Origin: Oceaniovalibus sp. ACAM 378
GTDB lineage: Bacteria > Pseudomonadota > Alphaproteobacteria > Rhodobacterales > Rhodobacteraceae
DNA length: 64,000 bases
Direction: 5' to 3'
Assembly: GCF_008085915.1 (NCBI RefSeq)
Contig: NZ_VSJK01000008.1
Coordinates: 62,001-126,000, forward strand
Shown here: in pieces, positions 1 to 8,300 of the stretch
Position numbering within the stretch: the first letter of the stretch is position 1
Layout: each line of letters starts with the position of its first letter
Notes under the pieces: model-generated
What the model saw: only the letters and a program-made list of their open reading frames with translations
Database searches by the model: none
Told to the model about the DNA's origin: nothing
Made by a program: the position numbers and the translations under genes

Positions 1-366
1 ACACCGGTCCTGTGGCGGCGTGAGACGATGTATTCTTGGAAGGCCGTCGAGTGGCACTTCTGGTTGGCCCTGTCAGGGACCGTGATCTATGTCTTTTCCA
101 TGTGGAACAGCGGGATCATCCAGGGGCTGATGTGGCGCACCTATACCGAGACGGGGACGCTGAAATTCTCATTTGTGGATAGTCTGGTTGCGATGCATCC
201 CTATTATATCGCCCGTGCGTTCGGGGGGCTGTTGTTCCTGACCGGTGCCTGCATCTGTCTGTGGAACGTGGTCATGACGATCCTTCATGTTCCGCAAAAG
301 GCACCCGAACTCGACTATCCGACCTCCTCCGAAGCCATGGAGCCGGCATTGCCGGCTGCGGAGTAA
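1..366 (+). CDS. ccoN: cbb3-type cytochrome c oxidase subunit I, C-terminal part (partial)
   Basis: The reading frame is open from base 1, so the 5' part of the gene lies outside the window; a methionine at base 28 is internal, not the start. The visible 121 residues carry the last transmembrane helices of CcoN, with the family segments WHFWLALSG, GIIQGLMWR and AMHPYYIARA. CcoN is the haem b/b3-CuB catalytic subunit of the high-affinity cbb3 oxidase in the inner membrane. The catalytic histidines are upstream and cannot be checked here. The ccoO start follows the stop codon by four bases, which fits an operon. The identity is secure from the sequence pattern and the ccoOQP genes behind it. 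Confidence 0.95.
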   Translation, partial: TPVLWRRETMYSWKAVEWHFWLALSGTVIYVFSMWNSGIIQGLMWRTYTETGTLKFSFVDSLVAMHPYYIARAFGGLLFLTGACICLWNVVMTILHVPQKAPELDYPTSSEAMEPALPAAE

Positions 367-370
367 TCCA

Positions 371-1147
371 ATGTTCAAAACCATTCTCAAACCTTTCGCC
401 AAGCTGTTCGATTTTCAGGCGCGTACCCATTATCGGATGGAACGGCATTCGATGGCATTGACCGCAGGGATCATCGTTGCGGCAAGCATCGGCGGTTTTG
501 TCGAAATCGCCCCGCTGTTCTCGATCGATGACACGGTCGAGGACGTCCCGGACATGCGGATCTATACCCCGCTGGAGCAGGCGGGGCGGGACATCTATAT
601 CCGCGAGGGGTGCTATGCGTGCCACTCGCAGATGATCCGCAGTCTGCGCGACGAGGTCGAGCGTTACGGGCCCTATTCGCTGGCGGTGGAATCGAAATAC
701 GACCACCCGATGTTGTGGGGATCAAAACGCACGGGCCCCGATCTGGCCCGGGTGGGTGACAAGTTTTCCGACGATTGGCAGGTGCGCCATCTGGTGAACC
801 CGCGCAATCTCGTGCCGGAATCCGTGATGCCGCAATACGCCTTCCTGCTCGAAACAGAGCTGAAGACCAGCGACATGCCCGGGCGTCTTGCGGCCCTTCG
901 CGCGGTCGGTGTTCCCTATACCGACGAGATGATCGAGAACGCGGAAAATGACATGAAAGGGCAGGCCCGCCCCGAGACCGAAGCCGCCGACGCCGTGATG
1001 GACAGATACGGCGATGATACGGCAGTGCGGTTCTTTGACGGGCGGCGCGACCGCGTGACGGAAATGGACGCGGTTGTCGCCTATCTTCAGATCCTCGGAA
1101 ATTTGACGGATCTGGCGCAGACCAGTCAACCGCAGGCAGAGGAATAG
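371..1147 (+). CDS. ccoO: cbb3-type cytochrome c oxidase subunit II (monohaem)
   Basis: A 258-residue membrane-anchored monohaem cytochrome c that passes electrons from CcoP to the CcoN catalytic core. An N-terminal transmembrane helix lies at about residues 30-52. The haem-binding CYACH sits at residues 81-85, followed by the family segments SQMIRSLRDE, GSKRTGPDLARVG and the distal Met ligand region around VMPQYAFL. The start at 371 gives MFKTILKPF, typical of CcoO; the frame stays open further upstream but that extension overlaps ccoN in another frame and is not family-like. ccoQ begins three bases after the stop. Confidence 0.96.
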   Translation: MFKTILKPFAKLFDFQARTHYRMERHSMALTAGIIVAASIGGFVEIAPLFSIDDTVEDVPDMRIYTPLEQAGRDIYIREGCYACHSQMIRSLRDEVERYGPYSLAVESKYDHPMLWGSKRTGPDLARVGDKFSDDWQVRHLVNPRNLVPESVMPQYAFLLETELKTSDMPGRLAALRAVGVPYTDEMIENAENDMKGQARPETEAADAVMDRYGDDTAVRFFDGRRDRVTEMDAVVAYLQILGNLTDLAQTSQPQAEE

Positions 1148-1150
1148 ATC

Positions 1151-1351
1151 ATGGATATTTCTCATGAATGGTTTGTCGGATTTTCCAAGTCTTTTGGCCT
1201 GTTTTACCTGATCGCCCTGTCGATCGGGATCACGGCCTATGCCTATTGGCCGTCCCTTGGCGGGCGTTTTGACAGGGCCGCGAAAAGCATTCTGGATGAT
1301 GAGGATGGACCGGCTCAAGAGATCAAATCGGAGGATACGCCATGTCGGTAA
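1151..1351 (+). CDS. ccoQ: cbb3-type oxidase subunit CcoQ (FixQ family)
   Basis: A 66-residue protein with one transmembrane helix (about residues 14-35) and an acidic, soluble C-terminal tail (DDEDGPAQE), the standard architecture of CcoQ. In this family the subunit is thought to stabilise the CcoNO-CcoP assembly and is not catalytic. It sits in the expected ccoO-ccoQ-ccoP order, and its last 10 bases overlap the ccoP start, which implies translational coupling. Confidence 0.93.
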   Translation: MDISHEWFVGFSKSFGLFYLIALSIGITAYAYWPSLGGRFDRAAKSILDDEDGPAQEIKSEDTPCR

Positions 1352-2229
1352 AAGAACACGATCCGCTGACGGGCCATCAGACGACGGGTCATGAATGGAA
1401 CGGCATCACCGAGCTGAACACCCGGGTGCCACGCGCCATCTGGTTCTTTGTCATCGTCACACATCTGTATGCGCTGGTCACCTGGATCTTGCTTCCCACA
1501 TGGCCACTGGTGACGACCTATACCAAGGGTATCCTTGGAATCGATCAGCATGAGCAGGTCGCCAAGCAGGTCGTCGCGGCGAATGTGGCGCGGGCGGACT
1601 GGGCCGACCAGATTGTCACCATGCCCACCGATGAGATACTTGGAGATACCGTTCTGATGAGCCGGGTCAACGCGACCGCGCATCAGATTTTCGGGGACAA
1701 CTGTGCAGCCTGTCACGGTCGCGATGCGGCCGGTGGCCCGGGCTTTCCCCGCCTGATCGACGATGCGTGGCTTTGGGGTGGCGACACCGATGCAATCATG
1801 GAGACCCTGCGCGTCGGCATCAACTCGACCCACCCTGATACGCGATATTCGCAGATGCTGGCCTTCGGTCGCGATGGCATGCTCGGGCGGGAAGATATCC
1901 GGATCGTCATTGATTATGTCCAATCCCTGTCCGGTATCGCACCCTCCGACACGCCGGTTTCGCCGGAACGCATCTCTGCCGGGGAAGAGATTTATCTCGA
2001 CAACTGTGCTGCCTGCCACGCCGACGATGGAACCGGCGACATGGAACAGGGCGCACCGAACCTCGCCGATCAGGCCTGGATCTATGGCGGCGACAAAGAC
2101 GCATTGTTCGAAACGATCTGGAACGGTCGGCAAGGCTGGATGCCGTCGTGGGAAACCCGCCTGAGCGAGGTCGAGCGGAAAACCCTTGCCGTCTATCTTG
2201 CGCGTCTGGGGCAGGAGGCGACCCAATGA
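1342..2229 (+). CDS. ccoP: cbb3-type cytochrome c oxidase subunit III (dihaem)
   Basis: A 295-residue dihaem cytochrome c that is the electron entry subunit of cbb3 oxidase. It has an N-terminal FixP-type segment with a helix at about residues 32-60, then two periplasmic class I cytochrome domains with CAACH at residues 121-125 and again at 222-226. Family segments such as WLWGG and WIYGG follow each haem site. It overlaps ccoQ at its start. Its stop overlaps the next small gene through ATGA, so the operon continues beyond the four classical cco genes. Confidence 0.96.
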   Translation: MSVKEHDPLTGHQTTGHEWNGITELNTRVPRAIWFFVIVTHLYALVTWILLPTWPLVTTYTKGILGIDQHEQVAKQVVAANVARADWADQIVTMPTDEILGDTVLMSRVNATAHQIFGDNCAACHGRDAAGGPGFPRLIDDAWLWGGDTDAIMETLRVGINSTHPDTRYSQMLAFGRDGMLGREDIRIVIDYVQSLSGIAPSDTPVSPERISAGEEIYLDNCAACHADDGTGDMEQGAPNLADQAWIYGGDKDALFETIWNGRQGWMPSWETRLSEVERKTLAVYLARLGQEATQ

Positions 2230-2441
2230 TCGCGCCGACCCGCCCGGACGGCGCTCCGCCGGTGCGTTTCTGGTCCGGCTGGCGTATTTTCGCGCTTGTC
2301 GCTGTGATTTCCGGGTTGGCGCTGTTTGTCGGCGCCAACGTTCATCTGATCTCGGTCGCGTTTGCGTCGAAACCCGATTGTGTCCTGCAACCCCAAACGG
2401 AAGGCGCCGCATCTTATCGGCCGGCGAAATCATCATGCTGA
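2226..2441 (+). CDS. Small one-helix membrane protein in the cco operon
   Basis: A 71-residue protein whose ATG overlaps the ccoP stop (ATGA). It has a basic and proline-rich N-terminus, one hydrophobic segment at about residues 22-42 (IFALVAVISGLALFVGANVH), then a short outer tail with two cysteines (SKPDC and the terminal SSC). Small proteins of this kind, with an NVHL/NAHL-V-VA-PDC pattern, occur near oxidase genes in other alphaproteobacteria as far as I recall; no function is known to me. Translational coupling to ccoP suggests a role in cbb3 assembly or stability, but that is inference. The frame, helix and coupling support a real gene. Confidence 0.7.
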   Translation: MIAPTRPDGAPPVRFWSGWRIFALVAVISGLALFVGANVHLISVAFASKPDCVLQPQTEGAASYRPAKSSC

Positions 2442-3328
2442 GTGATCGCACAAACGACCCCGATGTCCTGCAAGCCCCCGATCCCTATCCTGAGTCAGAC
2501 GGCATCCCCAAGGTTGTGCCGCCGCTGCCCCGTGAGAACCAGCGGGCGCAGAATTTGCCCTGGCGCACGGCGTTCAGCTGGTTGCGGGCAGGGTGGTCGG
2601 ATCTTTGGAACCATCCGATTCCCAGCCTGCTCTATGGTATCGGGGTGTTTGTCGTTTCGTTGGCGATTGTCTGGGCGATGTTCCTGTTCAACTATGAATA
2701 CGCCCTATTTCCCGCACTGGCCGGTTTCATGGTTGTCGGGCCGATGATCGCCAACGGTCTGTATGAAAAAAGCCGGATGATCGAGGCGGGCGAGAAGCCG
2801 TCATATTTGCGCATGGCGTTTGTGCGGCCCAAATCCGGCGCTCAGGCATGGTTCATGGGTGTGATGCTTTTGGGGCTGCTGATGTTGTGGCTGCGGGCGG
2901 CGGTTCTGATCTGGGCGTTGTTCTTTGGCATCAACCCGTTTCCCGGCACGGACGAGATTCTGCCGATGCTGTTCACGACGCCGACAGGGTGGGCTTTGCT
3001 GCTGGTCGGTGGATCGGTTGGCGCGCTGTTTGCGGCGTTTTCCTTTGCGATCAGCGTTTTCGCGGTGCCGATGTTGCTGGAAGAACGTACCGATGCGCTC
3101 TCGGCTTTGGGTATCAGCATGGCAACGGTGTGGAATAATCTGCCGGTGATGATCGCCTGGGGCACCATCGTGCTTGGTCTTTTTGTGCTGTCGGTGGCCA
3201 CGGCGTTCATCGGTCTGATCGTGATTTTCCCGCTGCTCGGCCACGGCACATGGCATGCCTATCGCGCCCTGCGCCCCGTTGACCGGCAACACGGCGACTC
3301 CGAACGCATGTTCATCCGCCCTGCCTAG
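2435..3328 (+). CDS. DUF2189 multi-pass membrane protein
   Basis: A 297-residue integral membrane protein. The start at 2435 lies inside the preceding small gene and gives MLSDRTND; the frame is open further upstream but overlaps other genes. After a proline-rich cytoplasmic N-terminus of about 40 residues it has six or so hydrophobic segments, with the DUF2189 hallmarks LPWRTAFSWLRAGWSDLW, GPMIANGLYEKSR and LEERTDALSALGIS. The last helix is followed by LLGHGTWHAYRAL, also typical. DUF2189 proteins are often found next to respiratory oxidase genes in alphaproteobacteria; their function is not established. Here the gene is the last of the cco operon and is followed by a strong terminator. Confidence 0.85.
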   Translation: MLSDRTNDPDVLQAPDPYPESDGIPKVVPPLPRENQRAQNLPWRTAFSWLRAGWSDLWNHPIPSLLYGIGVFVVSLAIVWAMFLFNYEYALFPALAGFMVVGPMIANGLYEKSRMIEAGEKPSYLRMAFVRPKSGAQAWFMGVMLLGLLMLWLRAAVLIWALFFGINPFPGTDEILPMLFTTPTGWALLLVGGSVGALFAAFSFAISVFAVPMLLEERTDALSALGISMATVWNNLPVMIAWGTIVLGLFVLSVATAFIGLIVIFPLLGHGTWHAYRALRPVDRQHGDSERMFIRPA

Positions 3329-3375
3329 GGCAAACCTGGGTTTGGCCGGGGGCAGGAGTTTCCCCGATCACGATG

Positions 3376-3408
3376 AAAGCCGCCGTTTGCACAAACGGCG
3401 GCTTTGTC
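3376..3408. terminator. Terminator after the cco operon
   Basis: A perfect 13-base-pair inverted repeat, AAAGCCGCCGTTT (3376-3388) and AAACGGCGGCTTT (3393-3405), with a GCAC loop. It begins 48 bases after the DUF2189 stop. The A-flanked and T-flanked arms let it work in both directions. Confidence 0.85.
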
Positions 3409-3484
3409 GTCTCTGGGGCGGTTTCATGCGTCGGGTTATCATGCTTGGATCAACCTGTCCTGCGGCGACCCTTGCCATAGCCAG

Positions 3485-3625
3485 TTATCCGGCGCCGTTT
3501 TCGGTGCCTTGTGCGATGGGCTGTCCGACGATGCTGCGCAGCAGGCCGGGTGTGCCGAAGCCGCCTGATTTGGTGACAATCTTCAAGGCCCCCCAAGGGC
3601 TGCGTACCGTGCACAGGGGCAATCC
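3485..3625 (-). pseudogene. 3' scar of a four-carbon acid sugar kinase-like (DUF1537) gene
   Basis: Between the cco terminator and nanA lies about 250 bases with no intact gene. On the minus strand one frame ending at a stop at 3485 reads GLPLCTV, PWGALKIVTKSGGFGTP and LLRSIVG. The VTKSGGFG pattern resembles the C-terminal nucleotide-binding domain of DUF1537 sugar-acid kinases. There is no upstream coding sequence: the frame runs into nanA out of frame. I read this as the remains of a gene that once followed nanA in the same direction. The match is by eye from one conserved block, so the family call is tentative. Confidence 0.4.
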
Positions 3626-3662
3626 GCGCTGCGATCTTGACGGGCAGCGCGGACAATCGCGT

Positions 3663-4565
3663 TCAGGCGAGCCAGGCCTTGATCTCGGGACGCTCAAGAA
3701 CCGCGCGCATATGTGTTTCGGCATCCTTGTCGGACATCCGCAGGGTCATCGGCGCACGCGTCTTGCCGCAATCAATGCCCATCACCCGGAATGCGGCCTT
3801 CATGCCGGGCAGAACGCCGGTGTCCAGCAGTGCCTCGACAAAGATCTGCGAGGCGTCCTGCAATTCCTGCGCGAGGGCAAGGTCGCCTTTGCGCAAGGCG
3901 GCATCCAGTGCGACATAAAGTTTGCCGAGGATGTTATAGGTCGTGCCGATCCCGCCATCCGCGCCCAACACGCCACCGGTCAGATAGATTTCATCGAAAC
4001 CGAAGAAATAGCTGCTGTCGGGGCGGCGGCGGCGCAGCATCGAGAATTTGAACAGATCGGTCGAGGTGAATTTGATCCCGGTGACATTCGGCAGGTCCAG
4101 AATACGCTCAAGCGAGTCCAACCCGATTGGGCGGCCAGTGCGCACCGGAACTTCGTAAACGATCAACGGCAGATCGGTGGCAGCAGCCAGATCGCGATAA
4201 TAGCCTTCGATTTCGGCGTCGCTGAACGGATAGGAATGCGGCGGCAGGGCGGATAACCCGTGATATCCCAGATCCGACGCCTGTTTCGCCAGTCGAATCG
4301 AATCGCGCAGGTTTGGCATACCCACATGGGCGATCAACCTTGCACCGCTGTCCCTGGCGCAATCGGCCACCACACCCTGCTGCACCGCCAGTTCGTCAAC
4401 GCCCAAAAGTCCGGATTCACCGCTGCTGCCGCCGACATACAGGCCGGTCAGACCCTGACCCAGCACATAGGCGGTCAGCTTGCGCTGGCGCGCTTCGTCG
4501 AACGCGCCAGTGTCGTCCAGCCCCGTCATCAGCGCGGCGTACATGCCTGTCAATTTTTCAGTCAT
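3663..4565 (-). CDS. nanA: N-acetylneuraminate lyase
   Basis: A 300-residue TIM-barrel aldolase of the DapA/NanA family that cleaves N-acetylneuraminate to N-acetylmannosamine and pyruvate. Visible hallmarks are the GGSSGESGLL carboxylate-binding loop (NanA usually GGSTGE), the tyrosine in YEVPVRTG and the Schiff-base lysine in GIKFTS. The start at 4565 is preceded by AAAGGATG; 30 codons of open frame upstream carry no family sequence. The gene is divergent from the nanR-siaPQM-nanE-nanK-nagB arm, which settles NanA over a generic dihydrodipicolinate synthase. It has an untranslated leader of roughly 100 bases containing a CCGAAATTTCGG palindrome. Confidence 0.9.
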   Translation of the reverse strand: MTEKLTGMYAALMTGLDDTGAFDEARQRKLTAYVLGQGLTGLYVGGSSGESGLLGVDELAVQQGVVADCARDSGARLIAHVGMPNLRDSIRLAKQASDLGYHGLSALPPHSYPFSDAEIEGYYRDLAAATDLPLIVYEVPVRTGRPIGLDSLERILDLPNVTGIKFTSTDLFKFSMLRRRRPDSSYFFGFDEIYLTGGVLGADGGIGTTYNILGKLYVALDAALRKGDLALAQELQDASQIFVEALLDTGVLPGMKAAFRVMGIDCGKTRAPMTLRMSDKDAETHMRAVLERPEIKAWLA

Positions 4566-4620
4566 CGTAAAATCATCCTTTGATGTGCCGTCTTGAGATC
4601 TGGCCGTGTCGGAATGATCG

Positions 4621-4632
4621 CCGAAATTTCGG
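4621..4632. repeat. 12-bp palindrome in the nanA leader
   Basis: CCGAAATTTCGG is a perfect palindrome located between the predicted nanA promoter and its start codon. It could be an operator or a small hairpin; no regulator is assigned. Confidence 0.4.
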
Positions 4633-4669
4633 TCAACCTTACAGAAGCACGGCACTTCTTGCGGCTGTG

Positions 4670-4697
4670 ACTATATGATTTCGTTTTTGTTTGACAA
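4670..4697 (-). promoter_or_regulatory. Predicted nanA promoter
   Basis: Read on the minus strand: TTGTCA (4697-4692), a 16-base spacer, then TATAGT (4675-4670). The -35 box overlaps the TTGACA (4691-4696) that faces nanR, so the two divergent promoters share their -35 DNA. This is by eye and not verified. Confidence 0.45.
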
Positions 4698-4707
4698 GAG
4701 AAAGTTG

Positions 4708-4718
4708 TGGTAATACCA
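4708..4718. promoter_or_regulatory. Candidate GntR/FadR-type operator (nan locus)
   Basis: TGGTAATACCA is a perfect 11-bp palindrome of the TGGT-N-ACCA type bound by FadR-subfamily GntR regulators. It lies between the TTGACA at 4691 and the nanR start, where binding would block nanR transcription. A wider interrupted repeat, TTGTGGT (4705-4711) and ACCACAA (4724-4730), overlaps it. The natural candidate ligand is the adjacent NanR-like protein. E. coli NanR binds GGTATA repeats, which are related in sequence. Confidence 0.55.
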
Positions 4719-4743
4719 AATGAACCACAAGGGGGGCATAATC

Positions 4744-5475
4744 GTGCAAGACATGGACAGCAGTCAGGCGCAAAGGCGCGCGCCGGATCTGATCGCCGAC
4801 GCTTTGATCGCCGAAATTCGGGGTGGTCAGATCGGATTGGACGCGCCACTGCCGACCGAACGTGACCTTTGCGAACGTTTTTCCGCGTCTCGACCCACAG
4901 TGCGCGAGGCGCTGGCCCAGATGCAGATGCGCGGTTACTTAACCGCCGGTGCCGGGAAACGGCCTCGGGCCGCGCGGCCGTCAATTGCCACCGTTTTGCA
5001 GGCCACCGGCGACGATATCCGCGACGTTCTTGGTGATGCCGAAAGCGGTGCCCATCTGGAACAGATGCGCCAGTTCATCGAGACCGGCGCAGCGCGCGAG
5101 GCGGCGAAACGCGCCGACACCCTCCATCTGAGCAAACTGCAAGGCGCGTTGGAGCGTAATTTCGACGCTATCGGAACCGCGCAATTCCCGCCGACCGACA
5201 TCGCGTTTCACCGCGTTCTGGTATCGGTTGTGGGCAACCCGGTCATCCTGACGCTGCACGATATGTTCGTCAGCACGATGATCTCGCACCGCCCGCCGAC
5301 GGACGACGCCGGACGCTATGACCGGATCGCTTATGATGAACACCGTGAGATTTATCAGGCGATTCTGGACAGCGATGTGATGACCGCGACCGATGTGATG
5401 GACCGGCATCTGGCCCGGTCCTATCGCGCCCGGCTGAAGGCACCGCGCCTTACCCCGCAACAAGGGAAAACCTGA
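4744..5475 (+). CDS. nanR: GntR-family (FadR subfamily) regulator of the sialic acid genes
   Basis: An N-terminal winged helix-turn-helix (LPTERDLCERFSASRPTVREAL, here in two pieces PTERDLCERFSAS and PTVREALAQM) is followed by an all-helical FCD ligand domain with a family segment AFHRVLVSVVGNP. The metal or ligand histidines lie in AFHR, DEHREI and MDRHL. I chose GTG at 4744 (243 residues) because GGGGGG at 4731-4736 is correctly spaced; an in-frame ATG at 4720 has no ribosome site and would sit over the operator. Location at the nan divergence suggests it represses the locus and is released by sialic acid or a derivative. The symbol is by context. Confidence 0.85.
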   Translation: MQDMDSSQAQRRAPDLIADALIAEIRGGQIGLDAPLPTERDLCERFSASRPTVREALAQMQMRGYLTAGAGKRPRAARPSIATVLQATGDDIRDVLGDAESGAHLEQMRQFIETGAAREAAKRADTLHLSKLQGALERNFDAIGTAQFPPTDIAFHRVLVSVVGNPVILTLHDMFVSTMISHRPPTDDAGRYDRIAYDEHREIYQAILDSDVMTATDVMDRHLARSYRARLKAPRLTPQQGKT

Positions 5476-5522
5476 CGCCCGGCAGAACGAACTGAAATTC
5501 ATCGAACATCAAGGAGGATATG

Positions 5523-6485
5523 ATGAAACTGACAACAACGCTTCTCGCCTGCGCGGCGACCCTGGCATTGGCCGCTCCGGCCATGGCCGAACGCGAACTG
5601 ACCTTCGGCCTGCAAGACAATGAAGCCTCGAACGTCTATAAGGGCGCGCAGGAATTCGCCTCCAAGCTGGCTGAACTCTCGGGCGGTGAACTGACCGTGA
5701 ACCTGTTCCCGTCCTCGACCCTTGGCGACTTCAAGGCGATGGTTGCACAGCTTCAGGCGGGCGAGTTGGACATGGTCATCACCGGCTATCCCGACATGAG
5801 CTATATCATCCCCGAGCTGAACCTTGTCGGTGCGCCTTATGTCGCCGACGATTTCGACCACCTGAAAAAGATCATCGCCGGTCCATGGGGGCAGGAGATG
5901 GCAGGCAAGTTCGAAGAAAAAGGCGTCGAACTGCTGGATGTCTGGTATTATGGCACCCGTCAGACCACCTCGAACCGCGCCATCGAATCCATCGAGGATA
6001 TGGCCGGTCTGCGCCTGCGCACACCCAACGTTCCCTTCCTGATCGCCTATGCTGAAAATGTCGGTGCCACCCCGGCGCCCGTTGCCTTTGCCGAAGTCTA
6101 TCTGGCGCTTCAGACCAATCAGGTCGACGCCGAGGAAAATCCCCTGCCGACCATCGAGGCGATGAAGTTCTATGAGGTTCAGTCGCATGTGGCGATGACC
6201 AACCACTTCGTCGCATCGTCTGCGGTGCAGATTTCCGACGATCTGTGGGAAAGCCTGAGCGAAGAAGAACAGGGCTGGATCAAGGAAGCGGTCGCGGTCG
6301 GTGGTGAGCTGAACAATAGCCTGACCAATCAGGCCGAGGAAGACCTGATCGCCACCTTTGAAGGGCGTGGGTTGACCATCACCCGCCCCGATCTGGCGCC
6401 GTTCCGCGCGGCGATGCAGCCGTATTATGACACGCTGGAAGAGCAGTTCGGGGCTGGTTCCATCGCTCGCGTTCGCGGCGATTGA
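5523..6485 (+). CDS. siaP: TRAP transporter substrate-binding protein, sialic acid type
   Basis: A 320-residue DctP-family periplasmic protein. Residues 1-22 form a Sec signal peptide ending APAMAE. The ligand-binding arginines expected of SiaP fall in GTRQTTSNRAI and LRLRTPNVPF, and the QTNQVDAEENP block is typical of the family. It captures N-acetylneuraminate for the SiaQM membrane units encoded next. Two adjacent ATG codons exist at 5520 and 5523; the strong AAGGAGG at 5511-5517 is better spaced for 5523. It begins 47 bases after nanR. Confidence 0.88.
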   Translation: MKLTTTLLACAATLALAAPAMAERELTFGLQDNEASNVYKGAQEFASKLAELSGGELTVNLFPSSTLGDFKAMVAQLQAGELDMVITGYPDMSYIIPELNLVGAPYVADDFDHLKKIIAGPWGQEMAGKFEEKGVELLDVWYYGTRQTTSNRAIESIEDMAGLRLRTPNVPFLIAYAENVGATPAPVAFAEVYLALQTNQVDAEENPLPTIEAMKFYEVQSHVAMTNHFVASSAVQISDDLWESLSEEEQGWIKEAVAVGGELNNSLTNQAEEDLIATFEGRGLTITRPDLAPFRAAMQPYYDTLEEQFGAGSIARVRGD

Positions 6486-6545
6486 TCCGTCGCTTCGCGG
6501 GCGCTTTGGCGTCCGCGGAGCTGATCTGAACCAAGGGGAGGGGCA

Positions 6546-7025
6546 ATGAAACAGCCGCGCAAATACAGTATCGAAGGCACCGTCGCATCAGTGATCTTCA
6601 TCGTCCTGATCGGAGTCGTGCTGATTCAGGTGTTTGGGCGAACGCCACTGTTTCGTGGTCCGGTCTGGACCGAAGAGGCGGCGCGCTGGCTTTGGGTCTG
6701 GATGGCGTTCATCGGTATCGCCGAGGTTGAGCGTCAGGACGGGCAGCTTAGAATGGCCTTTCTGGCCGACCTCTTGCCCGAAGGGTCACGCCGCGTCCTT
6801 TATACCGTGATCGATCTGGTTTATCTGGGGATTATGGCACATCTGGCTTGGATCGGTTACAAGACCGTGTTGCGCACCTGGGACAATGTCACCGTCACAC
6901 TGCCGACCACCGACGCGCTGCTTTATGCGTCCGGCTTTGTCGCCGCTCTCCTCATATTGCACCGGATCGTGCGCCGCCTGATCGGCCGCCGGGATGTGTC
7001 CGTAACGCGGGAGCCGTCGCTATGA
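6546..7025 (+). CDS. siaQ: TRAP transporter small membrane subunit (DctQ family)
   Basis: A 159-residue four-helix membrane protein. The DctQ signature WTEEAARWLWVWMAFIG is at about residues 38-54, followed by a charged loop ERQDGQLRM that joins the helices. It pairs with the large subunit to couple sodium flow to sialic acid uptake. AAGGGGAGGGGCA precedes the ATG. Its stop overlaps the siaM start (ATGA), so the two subunits are translationally coupled, as a stoichiometric pair should be. Confidence 0.9.
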   Translation: MKQPRKYSIEGTVASVIFIVLIGVVLIQVFGRTPLFRGPVWTEEAARWLWVWMAFIGIAEVERQDGQLRMAFLADLLPEGSRRVLYTVIDLVYLGIMAHLAWIGYKTVLRTWDNVTVTLPTTDALLYASGFVAALLILHRIVRRLIGRRDVSVTREPSL

Positions 7026-8296
7026 TCCTTGCCGCCGTCGGTATTCTCTGGCTGCTCTTCGTGCTGATCGGCGTGCCCATCGGCATCGCGATGATCTTTG
7101 TCTCGATGGGCTATTTCTATTTCACCGGCATGGGCATCAGCTTTGCCATGCAGCGGATGATCGATGGGCTGAACAGCTTTCCCCTGCTGGCGGTGCCGCT
7201 GTTCATCCTTGCCGCCGGCGTGCTGAACTCGGCCGGGATCACCAACCATCTGTTTGGCTTTGCGCGCAGCCTGGTCGGCCATGTCACCGGCGGATTGGGG
7301 CATGTCAACGTGCTGGCCTCGCTGTTCTTTTCGGGCATGTCCGGCTCGGCGCTCGCCGATGCGGGCGGGCTGGGAAAGATGGAAATCGAAGCCATGCGCG
7401 AGGCCGGATACGACGATGATTTCTCGGGTGCCGTGACCGCCGCTTCGTCGATGATCGGCCCGCTGGTGCCGCCATCGATCACCATGGTCCTTTACGGTGT
7501 GATCGCCAACGTCTCCATCGGCAAGCTGTTCCTTGGCGGGATCGTTCCAGGGTTCATGTGTGCTGGCGCGCTGATGGTCATGGTTTGGTTCATTGCCCGC
7601 AAACGCGACTATCCCCGCGATCCGCGCCGCAGTGCAGGTGAAATCGGTGCGTTGTTCGTGAAATCGCTTCCCGCGCTGTTCACCCCCGTGGTCATTGTCG
7701 GCGGTATCTTTTCGGGCCTGTTTTCGCCAACCGAGGCGGCGGCGGTCACTGTTCTGTATGCCATCATGATCGACCTGATCTTCTATCGCGAACTGACCTT
7801 TCGCCGTCTTTGGGATTCGCTTTACGAGACCACCGTCACCTCGGCCTCGATTGCCACGATCGTTGCCGGTGTCGGGCTGCTCAGCTTTATCATGGCGCGC
7901 GAACAGGCGCCGCAGCAGATCGCGACCTTCTTTTTGTCGGTTGCCGACAGCCCGGTCACATTTCTGATTGCCGTCAACCTGATGATCTTCGTTCTGGGCT
8001 GTTTTATCGAAGCGCTGGTGATCCTGCTCGTCGTTGTGCCGATCCTTGTGCCCGTCGCCATGGGGTTCGGTATCGATCCGGTGCATTTCGGGATCATCAC
8101 GGTTCTGAACCTGATGATCTCCATTCTGACCCCGCCCATGGGCATGGCCCTGTTCGTGGTGGCACAGGTGGGGGGAATCCCCTATCACCGATTGGCGCGG
8201 GCGATCCTGCCTTGGCTTATACCGCCTTTCGTTGTTCTGTTTCTGGTCTGCGCCTTTCCGATCCTCTCAACCGGTCTGCCCAGCCTGATGGATTGA
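7022..8296 (+). CDS. siaM: TRAP transporter large membrane subunit (DctM family)
   Basis: A 424-residue protein of about 12 hydrophobic segments. Family blocks include [66 protein letters not shown] and [12 protein letters not shown]. It forms the transport channel of the SiaPQM system. The start at 7022 gives [12 protein letters not shown] and overlaps the siaQ stop. The frame is open further upstream but that sequence is the shadow of siaQ. Confidence 0.92.
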   Translation: MILAAVGILWLLFVLIGVPIGIAMIFVSMGYFYFTGMGISFAMQRMIDGLNSFPLLAVPLFILAAGVLNSAGITNHLFGFARSLVGHVTGGLGHVNVLASLFFSGMSGSALADAGGLGKMEIEAMREAGYDDDFSGAVTAASSMIGPLVPPSITMVLYGVIANVSIGKLFLGGIVPGFMCAGALMVMVWFIARKRDYPRDPRRSAGEIGALFVKSLPALFTPVVIVGGIFSGLFSPTEAAAVTVLYAIMIDLIFYRELTFRRLWDSLYETTVTSASIATIVAGVGLLSFIMAREQAPQQIATFFLSVADSPVTFLIAVNLMIFVLGCFIEALVILLVVVPILVPVAMGFGIDPVHFGIITVLNLMISILTPPMGMALFVVAQVGGIPYHRLARAILPWLIPPFVVLFLVCAFPILSTGLPSLMD

Positions 8297-8300
8297 TTTG

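Noticed and set aside
6923-8188. Long minus-strand open frame of 421 codons opposite siaM.
   Set aside because: It mirrors the siaM codon pattern, has His/Asp/Arg-rich nonsense composition and no family motif.
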